This document shows, one piece after another, positions 36,434 to 44,377 of a stretch of 62,814 nucleotides of DNA. The notes beneath the pieces were generated by a model. That model saw nothing but the letters and a program-made list of their open reading frames with translations, made no database searches and was not told the DNA's origin. The position numbers and the translations under genes are program-made. This stretch comes from a bacterium. Its GTDB lineage: Bacteria; Bacillota_I; Bacilli_A; Izemoplasmatales; Hujiaoplasmataceae. Where the stretch lies: contig JAUXXX010000126.1 of assembly GCA_030684695.1 (NCBI GenBank), positions 1 to 62,814 of the forward strand, given 5' to 3'. Every line of letters starts with the position of its first letter. Position 1 is the first letter of the stretch.

Positions 36434-36994
36434 ATGATGGCAAAAACTACCGCAAGTGTTTGGATTAGTGAAGCCAAAGAAATGGAAGCCGTTATCGATT
36501 TGTTAAGAGTATTCAAACCATTTGAGATTACTGTTATCGATTCCCACTTATTACGAATCACGGATCCGGACGAATACGATACCACCGATTTTCACTTCAT
36601 CGCAGAATTGATGATGCAAGAGTTGTTAATGGATGTGAAAATATTTGTTAACATCGATCAAGCAGGCTTTCACCGGTCACTACTAGAAGACATCTTAGTA
36701 GATTTGGCACCTACTGTGTATCATCTAAAAGAAATCATCGTTCCCATTGTGTTAGGAAACTATTCGTTGCAAATAAACCATTTGAAGACTTACATGAAGA
36801 CGTTAGTCGGAGAAGAGACGTTGCGGACTGTACTTTCCTTTATTGATTCGGAGTTAAATCAATCACAGGCAGCTAAAAAATTGTATATGCACCGAAATAC
36901 ACTGTTGTATCGACTCGATCAATTCAAACGATTGACAGGGATTGACCCGACTAAATTTTCGGGAGCGTATGCAATTCGCCTATTATACGAATAA
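36434..36994 (+). CDS. PucR/CdaR-type helix-turn-helix protein
   Basis: A 186-residue protein with a C-terminal HTH of the PucR/CdaR type: '[40 protein letters not shown]', near residues 134-173. That domain is normally at the end of longer regulators with a sensor. Here the N-terminal 125 residues match no sensor I recognise. It starts 4 bases after the DUF4956 stop with no good ribosome binding site, and two adjacent ATG codons are possible starts. Co-transcription with the VTC and DUF4956 genes suggests local regulation. It is not of LacI type, so it is unlikely to bind the shared palindrome in region 2. Confidence 0.78.
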   Translation: MMAKTTASVWISEAKEMEAVIDLLRVFKPFEITVIDSHLLRITDPDEYDTTDFHFIAELMMQELLMDVKIFVNIDQAGFHRSLLEDILVDLAPTVYHLKEIIVPIVLGNYSLQINHLKTYMKTLVGEETLRTVLSFIDSELNQSQAAKKLYMHRNTLLYRLDQFKRLTGIDPTKFSGAYAIRLLYE

Positions 36995-37000
36995 TTTTGT

Positions 37001-37034
37001 GCACATTGCCCATTGGCATGTGCGCTTTTTTTTT
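37001..37034 (+). terminator. Terminator before msmX
   Basis: GCACATTGCC pairs with GGCATGTGC around a short loop, with one bulged T, followed by GC and nine Ts. It ends the VTC-DUF4956-HTH unit. Confidence 0.75.
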
Positions 37035-37041
37035 GTACAAT
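37013..37041 (+). promoter_or_regulatory. Promoter of the MsmX-like ATPase gene, inside the terminator
   Basis: TTGGCA and TACAAT with a 17-base spacer. The -35 box is part of the terminator hairpin and the T run forms the spacer. Confidence 0.6.
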
Positions 37042-37071
37042 GAAGGCAAATCAATTTCAGGAGGCAACTAC

Positions 37072-38208
37072 ATGGCTACCTTAACATTTAAAAGTTTAGA
37101 CAAGATTTATGACAATGGAGTACAAGCAGTATTTGATTTCGCCTTAGAAGTAAAAGACAAAGAATTTATCGTTTTCGTCGGACCATCCGGTTGCGGAAAA
37201 TCGACAACTCTACGCATGGTTGCAGGGTTGGAAGAAATTAGTGCTGGAGAACTTTACATCGACGATGTATTAGTCAATGACGTCGCTCCAAAAGATAGAA
37301 ACATTGCGATGGTGTTCCAATCGTATGCTCTTTATCCACATATGTCTGTATATGACAACATGGCGTTTGGATTAAAACTACGTAAAATGCCAAAAGATGA
37401 AATTGAACGTCGTGTAAAAAACGCTGCGGATATTTTAGGATTAACGGGATATCTCGATCGTAAACCAAAAGCATTGTCTGGTGGACAACGTCAACGGGTT
37501 GCTTTGGGTCGTGCAATCGTACGCGATGCGAAAGTATTCTTAATGGATGAGCCACTATCAAACCTCGATGCAAAACTTCGTGTAGCGATGAGAGCAGAGT
37601 TAATCAAGTTACATGAACGTTTGGGAACAACAACCATTTACGTTACCCATGACCAAATCGAAGCCATGACCATGGCTACTCGGATTGTTGTTATGAAAGA
37701 TGGACGGATTCAACAAATCGGCGCACCAAAAGAAATTTATGACAATCCAAACAACATGTTCGTTGCCGGATTTATTGGAACTCCAGCTATGAACTTCTTA
37801 AGTGGAGAAGTCCATGACGATGGTTGTTTCTATGTTGAAAACCTCAAACTTAAATTGCCAGAACCCAAATTCAAATTGTTAAAGGACAAAGATTATCTCA
37901 ATACCCAAATCGTTTTAGGAATTCGTCCAGAAGACATCCATGATGAGTTGGTAGCCATTGAAACATACAAAGAATCTTCAGCAAAGTTAATCGTTGACGT
38001 TTCCGAGTTATTGGGAGCAGAAACCAATATTCATATCGGTATTGGAAAGTCCAATATCATTGCAAAAGTCAATGCACGTAGCGATATTCATATCGGTGAC
38101 CACATTACTTTAGCGTTTAATATGAATAAATGTCATTTCTTCGATGCCAATTCTGAACTACGTTTGGTGAAATCTTCTCCTGTACGTGTCATTGGTCAAA
38201 ACGAATAG
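37072..38208 (+). CDS. msmX: MsmX/UgpC-type ATPase of sugar ABC importers
   Basis: A 378-residue ATPase with Walker A 'GPSGCGKST' near residue 37, Q-loop '[14 protein letters not shown]', signature '[14 protein letters not shown]', Walker B '[13 protein letters not shown]', and C-terminal OB/TOBE domains with '[11 protein letters not shown]'. The start is ATG 37072 with AGGAGG 7 bases upstream; the frame is open to 36997. Such ATPases serve many carbohydrate importers that lack their own. Both permease pairs upstream lack one, so this protein is the likely motor for them. It is a single gene with its own promoter and a strong terminator, suiting a shared, separately controlled subunit. Confidence 0.93.
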   Translation: MATLTFKSLDKIYDNGVQAVFDFALEVKDKEFIVFVGPSGCGKSTTLRMVAGLEEISAGELYIDDVLVNDVAPKDRNIAMVFQSYALYPHMSVYDNMAFGLKLRKMPKDEIERRVKNAADILGLTGYLDRKPKALSGGQRQRVALGRAIVRDAKVFLMDEPLSNLDAKLRVAMRAELIKLHERLGTTTIYVTHDQIEAMTMATRIVVMKDGRIQQIGAPKEIYDNPNNMFVAGFIGTPAMNFLSGEVHDDGCFYVENLKLKLPEPKFKLLKDKDYLNTQIVLGIRPEDIHDELVAIETYKESSAKLIVDVSELLGAETNIHIGIGKSNIIAKVNARSDIHIGDHITLAFNMNKCHFFDANSELRLVKSSPVRVIGQNE

Positions 38209-38215
38209 TTCCTTC

Positions 38216-38246
38216 AAAGCCGCTTATTGATAGCGGCTTTTTTTTT
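38216..38246 (+). terminator. Terminator of msmX
   Basis: Perfect 9-bp stem AAAGCCGCT/AGCGGCTTT with a 7-base loop and a run of Ts. Confidence 0.9.
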
Positions 38247-38315
38247 GAACTTTTTTTCAATAAGTCGTTTCTAAATAACTAACACTTATATGCTATAGTG
38301 TGTAAGGGTGATTGG

Positions 38316-38741
38316 ATGTATTACTACATTGAAAAGCGTATGGACAATAAGATGACTCTTGTGAGTTCTACTCAAGTGCAAATACTGGATGAAACCATCG
38401 ATAGCATTTTTTCAAAGATGTTACTTCCAACGCTATGTACCTTAAAAGGACGAATCGACGCTACCAAAAAAATGTGTAAATTTGTTTCAAAGATTCCTAT
38501 CTGTATTGATTCTCAAACACTTTGGATGCCTATTTATGGAAGAAGAAGTACGCACACATTGTACATAAACTATTTTGCAATTCGCCGATTTGAAGTGATA
38601 GATCATCAATGGGTTACCATCCAATTTGATAAGGAAACGATGAAAAAATCGATTCCTTTTGGGATCTATTCGCGTCAAATGCAAAAATGTCAAGAAATCG
38701 AAGTCCTCCTCCAAGAAAAAGAAAATGCTTACATCTTATAA
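38316..38741 (+). CDS. ComK-like competence transcription factor
   Basis: A 141-residue protein that fits the ComK pattern along most of its length: 'GRIDATKKMCKFVSKIPICID' near residues 46-66, 'MPIYGRRSTHTLYINYFAIRRFE', then 'WVTIQFDKETMKKSIPFGIYSRQMQK'. In Bacillus ComK switches on DNA-uptake genes. The frame is open from GTG 38298, but AAGGGTGAT in front of ATG 38316 decides the start. It stands alone between msmX and pgk, without adaptor or competence genes. It is somewhat shorter than B. subtilis ComK. Whether it controls competence here is inference. Confidence 0.7.
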   Translation: MYYYIEKRMDNKMTLVSSTQVQILDETIDSIFSKMLLPTLCTLKGRIDATKKMCKFVSKIPICIDSQTLWMPIYGRRSTHTLYINYFAIRRFEVIDHQWVTIQFDKETMKKSIPFGIYSRQMQKCQEIEVLLQEKENAYIL

Positions 38742-38824
38742 AAAGCGAAACGAAACAATAGTATTTTAGACAGATATTTAGTATAATAACTTCGGATGTT
38801 TGTTGTAAAAATTAGGAGGAACAT

Positions 38825-40051
38825 ATGAAAAAGAAAACAGTAGAAGATATCGTATTAAAAGGAAAACGCGTTCTTGTTCGGGTCGATTTCAATGTCCCAA
38901 TGAAAGGTGGCGTCATTACCGACGATAATCGGATCGTCCAAGCCATCCCTACCATTGAATACATTGTCGAAGAAGGCGGAAAAGCCATTTTGTTTTCTCA
39001 CCTAGGACGTGTAGAAACAGTGGAAGACAAGGCAAAATCATCGCTTCTTCCAGTCGCAGTTCGTTTGCAAGAACTCATTGGTAAACCAGTGAAGTTTATT
39101 CCTCAAACACGTGGTCTTGCATTAGAAGAAGCCATTGCTTCGATGAAAGATTCTGACATCATCATGTTTGAAAACACCCGTTTTGAAGACATCGAAGGAA
39201 AAAAAGAATCCAAAAATAATCCTGAACTTGGATTGTATTGGGCAAGTCTTGGCGATGTGTTTGTCAATGATGCATTTGGAACAGCTCATCGTGCACATGC
39301 ATCAAACTCTGGTATTGCCAGTCATTTAGAAACCGCTGCTGGCTTCTTAATGGAAAAAGAACTTCGTTATATTGGTGGAGCCGTTGATAACCCAGTTCGT
39401 CCTTTCGTGGCCATCTTAGGTGGAGCGAAAGTATCTGACAAAATCGGAGTCATTGAAAATCTTCTTTCAAAAGCAGATAAAGTGTTGATTGGTGGGGGAA
39501 TGGCATATACCTTTATGAGAGCCCAAGGCTTCAACATTGGTACTTCCATTTGTGAAAATGATAAAATTGAGTTGGCAAAAGAGTTGCTGGTAAAAGCCAA
39601 TGGTAAATTAATCTTACCAATTGATTTGGTTGTTTCCAAAGAATTCAAAAACGATACACCACATCGCGTTACCACTTATAGCGACATTCAAGATGATGAA
39701 ATGGGCCTAGATGTGGGACCAAAAACCATAGAACTCTATAAAAAAGAATTACAAGGCGCGAAAACAGTCATTTGGAATGGACCTGTTGGTGTCTTTGAAA
39801 TGGAAAACTTTGCCAAGGGGACCAAAGCAGTATGTGAAATGCTTGCTAACATGGTAGATGCAAAAACCATCATTGGCGGTGGAGACTCCGCAGCAGCAGC
39901 CATTCAAATGGGATATGCAGACAAATTTACTCATATTTCCACCGGTGGTGGGGCATCGCTTGAGTATTTAGAAGGTAAGGCGCTTCCAGGCGTTGAATCA
40001 TTAGACGACGCAGTGGAATGTAATTGCCACGACTGCGATTGCGACAAATAA
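38825..40051 (+). CDS. pgk: Phosphoglycerate kinase with a Cys/His-rich tail
   Basis: Glycolytic enzyme moving phosphate from 1,3-bisphosphoglycerate to ADP. The N-terminal 'VRVDFNVPM', 'LFSHLGR', '[17 protein letters not shown]', hinge '[14 protein letters not shown]', '[11 protein letters not shown]' and '[10 protein letters not shown]' motifs are all intact. A normal PGK would end at 'ALPGVESL'. Here it continues into '[15 protein letters not shown]', a tail with four Cys and one His in eight residues, which could bind a metal ion. Position of the start is fixed by AGGAGG 7 bases before the ATG. Next come the HPr-like gene and tpiA, spaced closely enough for one operon. TATAAT at 38782-38787 may be the -10 box. 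Confidence 0.97.
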   Translation: MKKKTVEDIVLKGKRVLVRVDFNVPMKGGVITDDNRIVQAIPTIEYIVEEGGKAILFSHLGRVETVEDKAKSSLLPVAVRLQELIGKPVKFIPQTRGLALEEAIASMKDSDIIMFENTRFEDIEGKKESKNNPELGLYWASLGDVFVNDAFGTAHRAHASNSGIASHLETAAGFLMEKELRYIGGAVDNPVRPFVAILGGAKVSDKIGVIENLLSKADKVLIGGGMAYTFMRAQGFNIGTSICENDKIELAKELLVKANGKLILPIDLVVSKEFKNDTPHRVTTYSDIQDDEMGLDVGPKTIELYKKELQGAKTVIWNGPVGVFEMENFAKGTKAVCEMLANMVDAKTIIGGGDSAAAAIQMGYADKFTHISTGGGASLEYLEGKALPGVESLDDAVECNCHDCDCDK

Positions 40052-40074
40052 GCATCACCGAGAAGGAGAAAATC

Positions 40075-40320
40075 ATGGAAAAAACAATTTTGATTAAAAA
40101 TACAGCGGGTCTTCATGCGGAATTAGCGGCAAAAATCGTTCACGCTGCAAGCAAATATGATGTGGATATTCGTTTGGTATATAGCCACGTAACCATCGAT
40201 GCAAAATCTATTTTAGGATTGATGAGTTTAGCTGTTCCACGTGGAGAAAACGTAAAACTAGTTGCCATTGGTGAAAAAGCGGAACAAGCCATTTCAGACA
40301 TCGAAAAAGTGTTGGCGTAA
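40075..40320 (+). CDS. Atypical HPr-family protein
   Basis: An 81-residue HPr-fold protein. The phospho-acceptor His of PTS HPr (His15) is kept as H14 in 'AGLHAELAA', and the regulatory serine (Ser46) is kept as S45 in 'DAKSILGLMSL'. The normal 'HARPA' becomes 'HAELA', so the conserved Arg17 is Glu and Pro18 is Leu. Arg17 stabilises the phosphohistidine and contacts EI and EII, so sugar phosphotransfer may be weak or lost. No PTS genes are seen nearby. A regulatory role through S45 phosphorylation, as in HPr/Crh with CcpA, is plausible. The start is ATG 40075 with AAGGAG 8 bases upstream. It lies between pgk and tpiA, 24 bases after pgk. Confidence 0.85.
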   Translation: MEKTILIKNTAGLHAELAAKIVHAASKYDVDIRLVYSHVTIDAKSILGLMSLAVPRGENVKLVAIGEKAEQAISDIEKVLA

Positions 40321-40325
40321 GCATT

Positions 40326-41096
40326 ATGAATCGGAAACCAATCATTGCTGGTAACTGGAAAATGTTTAAAACGAGAGATGAAGCTTTATACTTCATCTTG
40401 AAAGTATCAAACAACGTACCAGCAATCAAGGATGTCGAAACTGTCGTTTGTGCACAAGCACCATTGATGAGATGCTTGGTCAAACGTCAAGGAGAAAATT
40501 TGCGTATCGGGGCTCAAAACATGCATTATGCAGATGAAGGCGCGTTTACAGGAGAAATTTCTGGGGCACTTCTACAAAGTTATAATGTGGATTATGTGAT
40601 TTTGGGTCACAGCGAAAGACGTAAATATTTTCACGAAACAGACGAGGATGTCAATTTAAAATTAAAAGCAGCACTCAAATATGAGATCAAACCGATTGTT
40701 TGTGTGGGTGAGAATTTAGAAGAGCGTCAAAGCAATTTGACGTTTAACGTGCTTGATCGTCAAGTGAAAAAGGCCATAGAAGGTCTATCTGAAAAAGAAG
40801 TGAAGTCGATTGTTATCGCTTATGAACCCATTTGGGCCATTGGCACTGGCAAAACAGCAACTGCTCAAATGGCAGACGAAGCCTGTGGTTATATTCGTGG
40901 GTTAGTCAAGCAAGTGGTTTCTTTAGAGGCTTCACAAGCCATTCGCATTCAATATGGTGGTTCTGTTAACCCTAAGAATATTGATGAGTTGCTTTCTATG
41001 CCTCATATTGATGGCGCATTGATTGGTGGAGCTTCCCTCGATCCCGATCACTTCATCTATATGACAAAAGCAGCACTAGCAAGAGTACAAAAATAG
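40326..41096 (+). CDS. tpiA: Triosephosphate isomerase
   Basis: Interconverts dihydroxyacetone phosphate and glyceraldehyde 3-phosphate. The N-terminal 'IAGNWKMFKT' holds the catalytic Lys, 'LGHSERRKYFHE' the catalytic His, and 'AYEPIWAIGTGKTAT' the catalytic Glu with loop 6. 'IQYGGSVNP' and 'DGALIGGASLD' form the phosphate-binding end. The length of 256 residues is normal. It starts 5 bases after the HPr-like gene, and a terminator follows directly, so it ends the pgk operon. Confidence 0.97.
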   Translation: MNRKPIIAGNWKMFKTRDEALYFILKVSNNVPAIKDVETVVCAQAPLMRCLVKRQGENLRIGAQNMHYADEGAFTGEISGALLQSYNVDYVILGHSERRKYFHETDEDVNLKLKAALKYEIKPIVCVGENLEERQSNLTFNVLDRQVKKAIEGLSEKEVKSIVIAYEPIWAIGTGKTATAQMADEACGYIRGLVKQVVSLEASQAIRIQYGGSVNPKNIDELLSMPHIDGALIGGASLDPDHFIYMTKAALARVQK

Positions 41097-41123
41097 AACT
41101 GGGAAACCAGTTCTTTTATTTTT
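41095..41123 (+). terminator. Terminator of the pgk-tpiA operon
   Basis: Perfect 8-bp stem AGAACTGG/CCAGTTCT with GAAA loop, then TTTATTTTT. It overlaps the tpiA stop. Confidence 0.88.
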
Positions 41124-41148
41124 AAGTTATATTTTTTATAAAATCATC

Positions 41149-41176
41149 TTGAAATTATTACACAAAGTGATAAAAT
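41149..41176 (+). promoter_or_regulatory. Promoter of the S41-like lipoprotein gene
   Basis: TTGAAA and TAAAAT with a 16-base spacer. Confidence 0.65.
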
Positions 41177-41207
41177 AGTAAATCAAGTTCTTTTATTGGA
41201 GGTCTAC

Positions 41208-42953
41208 ATGAAGAAAGTTTTAAGTCTCGTATTGTTTCTTGTTTTTTCTATCATTTTGGTAGGTTGTTCCTCAACAGTTTCTTCAACTACCACACTATCA
41301 ACACTGGCGCCTACTACTGTCGCCCCAACCACACAAGCTCCCACCACACAAGCGCCCACCACACAAGCGCCTACTACTAGACGCACCACTACAACGGATG
41401 ACAATCCAATTCCCATGGTGGATTCCAAATTGGTGCAATTTTTTAATTATTCAACGGAATTTGTAAAAGAAGTGGAAGAAGAACAGTTTATTAATATGTA
41501 TTTTTTTCCACGAGAAAAAGGATACATCCCATTTGTCGATATTTCTGACCTTATCACATTATTAATTGGAATCATCAATGAAGATGTGCAAGTCGAAGTG
41601 CTCGAAAATGGCGTGAAAGTCTTTATTATTTGGTATCCAACCGAAGAAGAAAAGGCAGAATATGGCATTACCGAAGATTCAGTGGAAGAGTATGTTCTTT
41701 TCGATTTTGCGAATATGACCGTAACTGCGCCATCCGTTGATACGTTTCGTAGTTTCTCTGGAGAAACTACAACTGACTTTTCACAAGGTCTGACGCTTGT
41801 TTCATCCACCTCAGAAGATTTACCCACGTTTCATGTAGATCTAAGCGAGTATGGATTCTTCTTCCGCGTAGTTTATACCGATGAGGGAGACAAATATACC
41901 ATTCCGTTATCTTTGGCTAATCTATTTTTAACGGGTTCGATGTTTGATGTCATCTTAAACGGAAATGGTTTGTATGGTGTAGATACCTATCAAATCGGTG
42001 ATGTGAACGATGAAACATCTGAATTATACAATGTAGTAAAAAAACAAACCTTAGGAACGGAATTTAGACAAGAAAGCGTTAATTTTATGGCTTTCGCAAT
42101 GGATTATTTCTATGGTTTGAAGAGTTATAAAGGCATTTCATCTTTTAAAACATATGTACCCAACTATATGAAAACAACATGGACAATGGAACTTGGATTA
42201 ACCAGATTAATCGATAGTTTGACTGACATGCATACAGGGGTTATTTCGTTTGGTCAAAACAATCCAGACTATAAACAAACTAGCTACCCAGGATATATTT
42301 ATGATTGGTATTATGAATATAACGGAGCGAACTGTTATAACTTCCAAGGGTATAGTCTGAGTTTCCATGGCAGTACTGCATACTTTAGAATTAAGTCCTT
42401 CACCAAAGAATTTGCTTTAGAAATCGCACCCTATATGGAGCAAATCCGTGAAGCGAATGTCGAAAACGTGGTTATTGACTTGGCCTGTAACGGAGGCGGA
42501 GTTATTGCGGGAGTTTATCATTTACTGAACTATTTAACCAATGATAATATTTCTATTTATACCACAACTCTTGGGGCGAACAGTTCATGGACCTATGATG
42601 TCGAAGGCGATTTAGCAATCAATGCGAACTTCTACATTTTAACCTCGAAAGCAACCTACAGTGCAGCGAATTTATTTACTTCATATGCCGTTGAACTTGG
42701 ATTGGCTCAAACGATTGGAACGAAAACAGGTGGAGGAGCTTGTTCGGTGAAAGTCTTGGTGTTACCAAACGGAGCAATCATCCAAATGTCCTCCAACATG
42801 AATTTAACGTTCTCAACGTTTGAAACAGTGGAGGAAGGAATTCCAGCAAATCATATCATCGACTGGTCACAATCCTCAAGACAAGGAATTAATCCATCGA
42901 TTACCGATATTTTAGCAGGAATTCAAGCATTAAAAGCTCAAACACCAGCATAA
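41208..42953 (+). CDS. S41-peptidase-like surface lipoprotein
   Basis: A 581-residue lipoprotein. The lipobox is 'ILVGC' (Cys near residue 19), followed by a Thr/Pro linker containing three APTTQ repeats. A long domain without known motifs leads to a C-terminal S41 (tail-specific protease) domain: 'AYFRIKSFTKEFALEI', 'NVVIDLACNGGG', and the Ser nucleophile region 'SKATYSAANLFTSYA', followed by 'IGTKTGGGAC' and 'EEGIPANHIID'. No PDZ domain is seen. The start is ATG 41208 with TTGGAGG in front. It probably cleaves or binds peptides outside the membrane; the active-site Lys is not certain. Monocistronic, with its own promoter and terminator. Confidence 0.85.
   Translation: MKKVLSLVLFLVFSIILVGCSSTVSSTTTLSTLAPTTVAPTTQAPTTQAPTTQAPTTRRTTTTDDNPIPMVDSKLVQFFNYSTEFVKEVEEEQFINMYFFPREKGYIPFVDISDLITLLIGIINEDVQVEVLENGVKVFIIWYPTEEEKAEYGITEDSVEEYVLFDFANMTVTAPSVDTFRSFSGETTTDFSQGLTLVSSTSEDLPTFHVDLSEYGFFFRVVYTDEGDKYTIPLSLANLFLTGSMFDVILNGNGLYGVDTYQIGDVNDETSELYNVVKKQTLGTEFRQESVNFMAFAMDYFYGLKSYKGISSFKTYVPNYMKTTWTMELGLTRLIDSLTDMHTGVISFGQNNPDYKQTSYPGYIYDWYYEYNGANCYNFQGYSLSFHGSTAYFRIKSFTKEFALEIAPYMEQIREANVENVVIDLACNGGGVIAGVYHLLNYLTNDNISIYTTTLGANSSWTYDVEGDLAINANFYILTSKATYSAANLFTSYAVELGLAQTIGTKTGGGACSVKVLVLPNGAIIQMSSNMNLTFSTFETVEEGIPANHIIDWSQSSRQGINPSITDILAGIQALKAQTPA
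41325..41369 (+). repeat. Three 15-bp repeats coding the APTTQ linker
   Basis: Three direct 15-bp copies, the last two identical (CCCACCACACAAGCG), in the linker of the S41-like lipoprotein. Such repeats can change in number by slippage. Confidence 0.8.
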
Positions 42954-42958
42954 TGTAT

Positions 42959-42986
42959 AAGCAGGACTTCGGTCCTGCTTTTTTTA
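42959..42986 (+). terminator. Terminator of the S41-like lipoprotein gene
   Basis: Perfect 9-bp stem AAGCAGGAC/GTCCTGCTT with a TTCG tetraloop and seven or more Ts. Confidence 0.93.
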
Positions 42987-42995
42987 TTGTAAAGA

Positions 42996-43024
42996 ATAAA
43001 AAAAAGAACCTCCGAAGAGGTTCC
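42996..43024 (-). terminator. Terminator of rpsD
   Basis: Read on the minus strand: GGAACCTC, TTCG loop, GAGGTTC, then a T run. Convergent with the preceding terminator. Confidence 0.9.
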
Positions 43025-43028
43025 ATGA

Positions 43029-43628
43029 TTAACGGTTGTAATACTCAACGATGAGGTTTTCTTTGATATCCGCAAGGATTTCATGACGTTCTGGAAGACG
43101 TACATAAGTCGCTTGAGCTAAATTGTCATCGAAGCTGACATATTCCATGCGAGAAATCACAGCTTCCAATGCTTCTTTTACAATTTGAAGTCCTTTGGAA
43201 GTTTCTTTGATGGCAATCACTTGACCTGGTTTTACACGCATCGATGGAATGGTTGCTTTCTTTCCATCTAAGACGATGTGACCATGATTGACAAGTTGAC
43301 GTGCTTGTTGACGTGTTTTAGCAAAACCAGCACGATAGACAAGGTTATCTAAACGGCTTTCTAGTAAGAACAAGAAGTTTGCCCCTTGTTTACCAGGCAT
43401 ATTTTTTGCTTCGTTGAATGTTTTGCGGAATTGACGTTCGTTTACACCATAGGTATAACGTACACGTTGTTTTTCTTGAAGTTGTGTGCCGTACTCAGAG
43501 ATCTTCGTACGTTTTTGACCATGTTGTCCAGGTGCGTAGGGACGTTTGTTTAATTCTTTGCCGGTTTCAGTAATTGAATAATTCAAACGGCGAGATACTT
43601 TCCATTGTGATCCTAAAAATCTTGACAT
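43029..43628 (-). CDS. rpsD: Ribosomal protein S4
   Basis: Primary 16S rRNA-binding protein of the small subunit, with a role in decoding accuracy and often in autoregulation. The 199 residues show 'MSRFLGSQWKVSRRLNYSI' at the start and the S4 RNA-binding domain 'RLDNLVYRAGFAKTRQQARQLVNHGHIVLDGKK' near residues 91-123. There are no zinc-binding Cys residues in the N-terminal part. It stands alone, as in Bacilli, and not in a ribosomal protein operon. GGAGGACAA precedes the ATG. The 180-base leader is structured (next entry). Confidence 0.97.
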   Translation of the reverse strand: MSRFLGSQWKVSRRLNYSITETGKELNKRPYAPGQHGQKRTKISEYGTQLQEKQRVRYTYGVNERQFRKTFNEAKNMPGKQGANFLFLLESRLDNLVYRAGFAKTRQQARQLVNHGHIVLDGKKATIPSMRVKPGQVIAIKETSKGLQIVKEALEAVISRMEYVSFDDNLAQATYVRLPERHEILADIKENLIVEYYNR

Positions 43629-43686
43629 TGTATTGTCCTCCTATTTATTTTACGCTGTGATAGGGGAACGTTTGTCTATTTTGTTG

Positions 43687-43752
43687 GGATTGTTTAAATG
43701 GTTTCTTGTGAAGCAGTTCACAGTACTTCCAAACCTTGCCGCGGAACAATCC
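43687..43752 (-). promoter_or_regulatory. Structured rpsD leader RNA, probably S4 autoregulatory site
   Basis: On the minus strand GGATTGTT and AACAATCC pair across about 50 bases. Inside, GGTTT/AAACC and GTGAA/TTCAC can form further helices. The position, 60 bases before the start codon, fits an S4-binding leader as known in Bacillus; comparison with the known S4 leader model was not possible here. Confidence 0.5.
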
Positions 43753-43801
43753 ATGTCAAATTGACCAAACGCAACTGCCTTTTACTACATGCGCAAGTTA
43801 T

Positions 43802-43830
43802 ATTTTATTATAAAGTAGCGATATTGTCAA
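43802..43830 (-). promoter_or_regulatory. Promoter of rpsD
   Basis: On the minus strand TTGACA (43830-43825) and TAAAAT (43807-43802) with a 17-base spacer. It overlaps the last codons of the upstream gene and leaves a leader of about 165 bases. Confidence 0.7.
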
Positions 43831-44296
43831 TTAATATCTTCACTGCACGTTCTAAATACTCTTGTTCTAACGAACCAAATCGATTCTCAAGTGGAGAGTC
43901 CACATCTAATACGCCAATTAAAACGCCATCCTTGATGATGGGCACGACAATTTCTGATAATGAGGCATCATCGCATACGATATGTCCAGGAAATTCAGCA
44001 GTTTTTGGTACAACCACTGTTTTTCTTAACAAGGCAGAAGTACCACAAACCCCTTTTCCTATGGCAATCTCGGTACATGCTGGGAGTCCTTGGAAAGGGC
44101 CTAAAACGAGCCTGTCTTGATGCATCAAGTAAAAGCCTGCCCAATTCACGTGATCAAAGAAATAAGCGACTAAAGCGCTAAAATTCGCTAAGTTCGCCAC
44201 CAAAGGAAGAGAACTGGTTATATATCCTTCGATGTTTTCTAAGAAAAGATTGTAATTGGTTTGTGGATCGTTGATTAAAGGGTCTTTATGGAACAT
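43808..44296 (-). CDS. Free methionine-(R)-sulfoxide reductase, GAF domain
   Basis: A 162-residue GAF-domain enzyme that reduces free methionine R-sulfoxide in the cytoplasm. The three Cys of the family are present: 'LPACTEIAIGKGVCGTS' holds two and 'HIVCDDAS' the third. 'VNWAGFYLM' and 'GVLIGVLDVDSP' are typical. Similar to B. subtilis YtsP, which also lies next to rpsD. No good ribosome binding site apart from a GGTGATAA-like stretch in front of the ATG. Same strand as rpsD and directly upstream of it. Confidence 0.92.
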   Translation of the reverse strand: MFHKDPLINDPQTNYNLFLENIEGYITSSLPLVANLANFSALVAYFFDHVNWAGFYLMHQDRLVLGPFQGLPACTEIAIGKGVCGTSALLRKTVVVPKTAEFPGHIVCDDASLSEIVVPIIKDGVLIGVLDVDSPLENRFGSLEQEYLERAVKILIDNIATL

Positions 44297-44377
44297 ATTA
44301 TCACCGAGTCAATTATAAAGTAACTACGTAAATTTAACAACTAATATGATAAAATAGAACAGAATGGAAGTGATTTT

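Noticed and set aside
36434-36994. The HTH protein as regulator of the shared palindrome
   Set aside because: Its HTH is of the PucR/CdaR type, whereas the palindrome has the form of a LacI-family operator.
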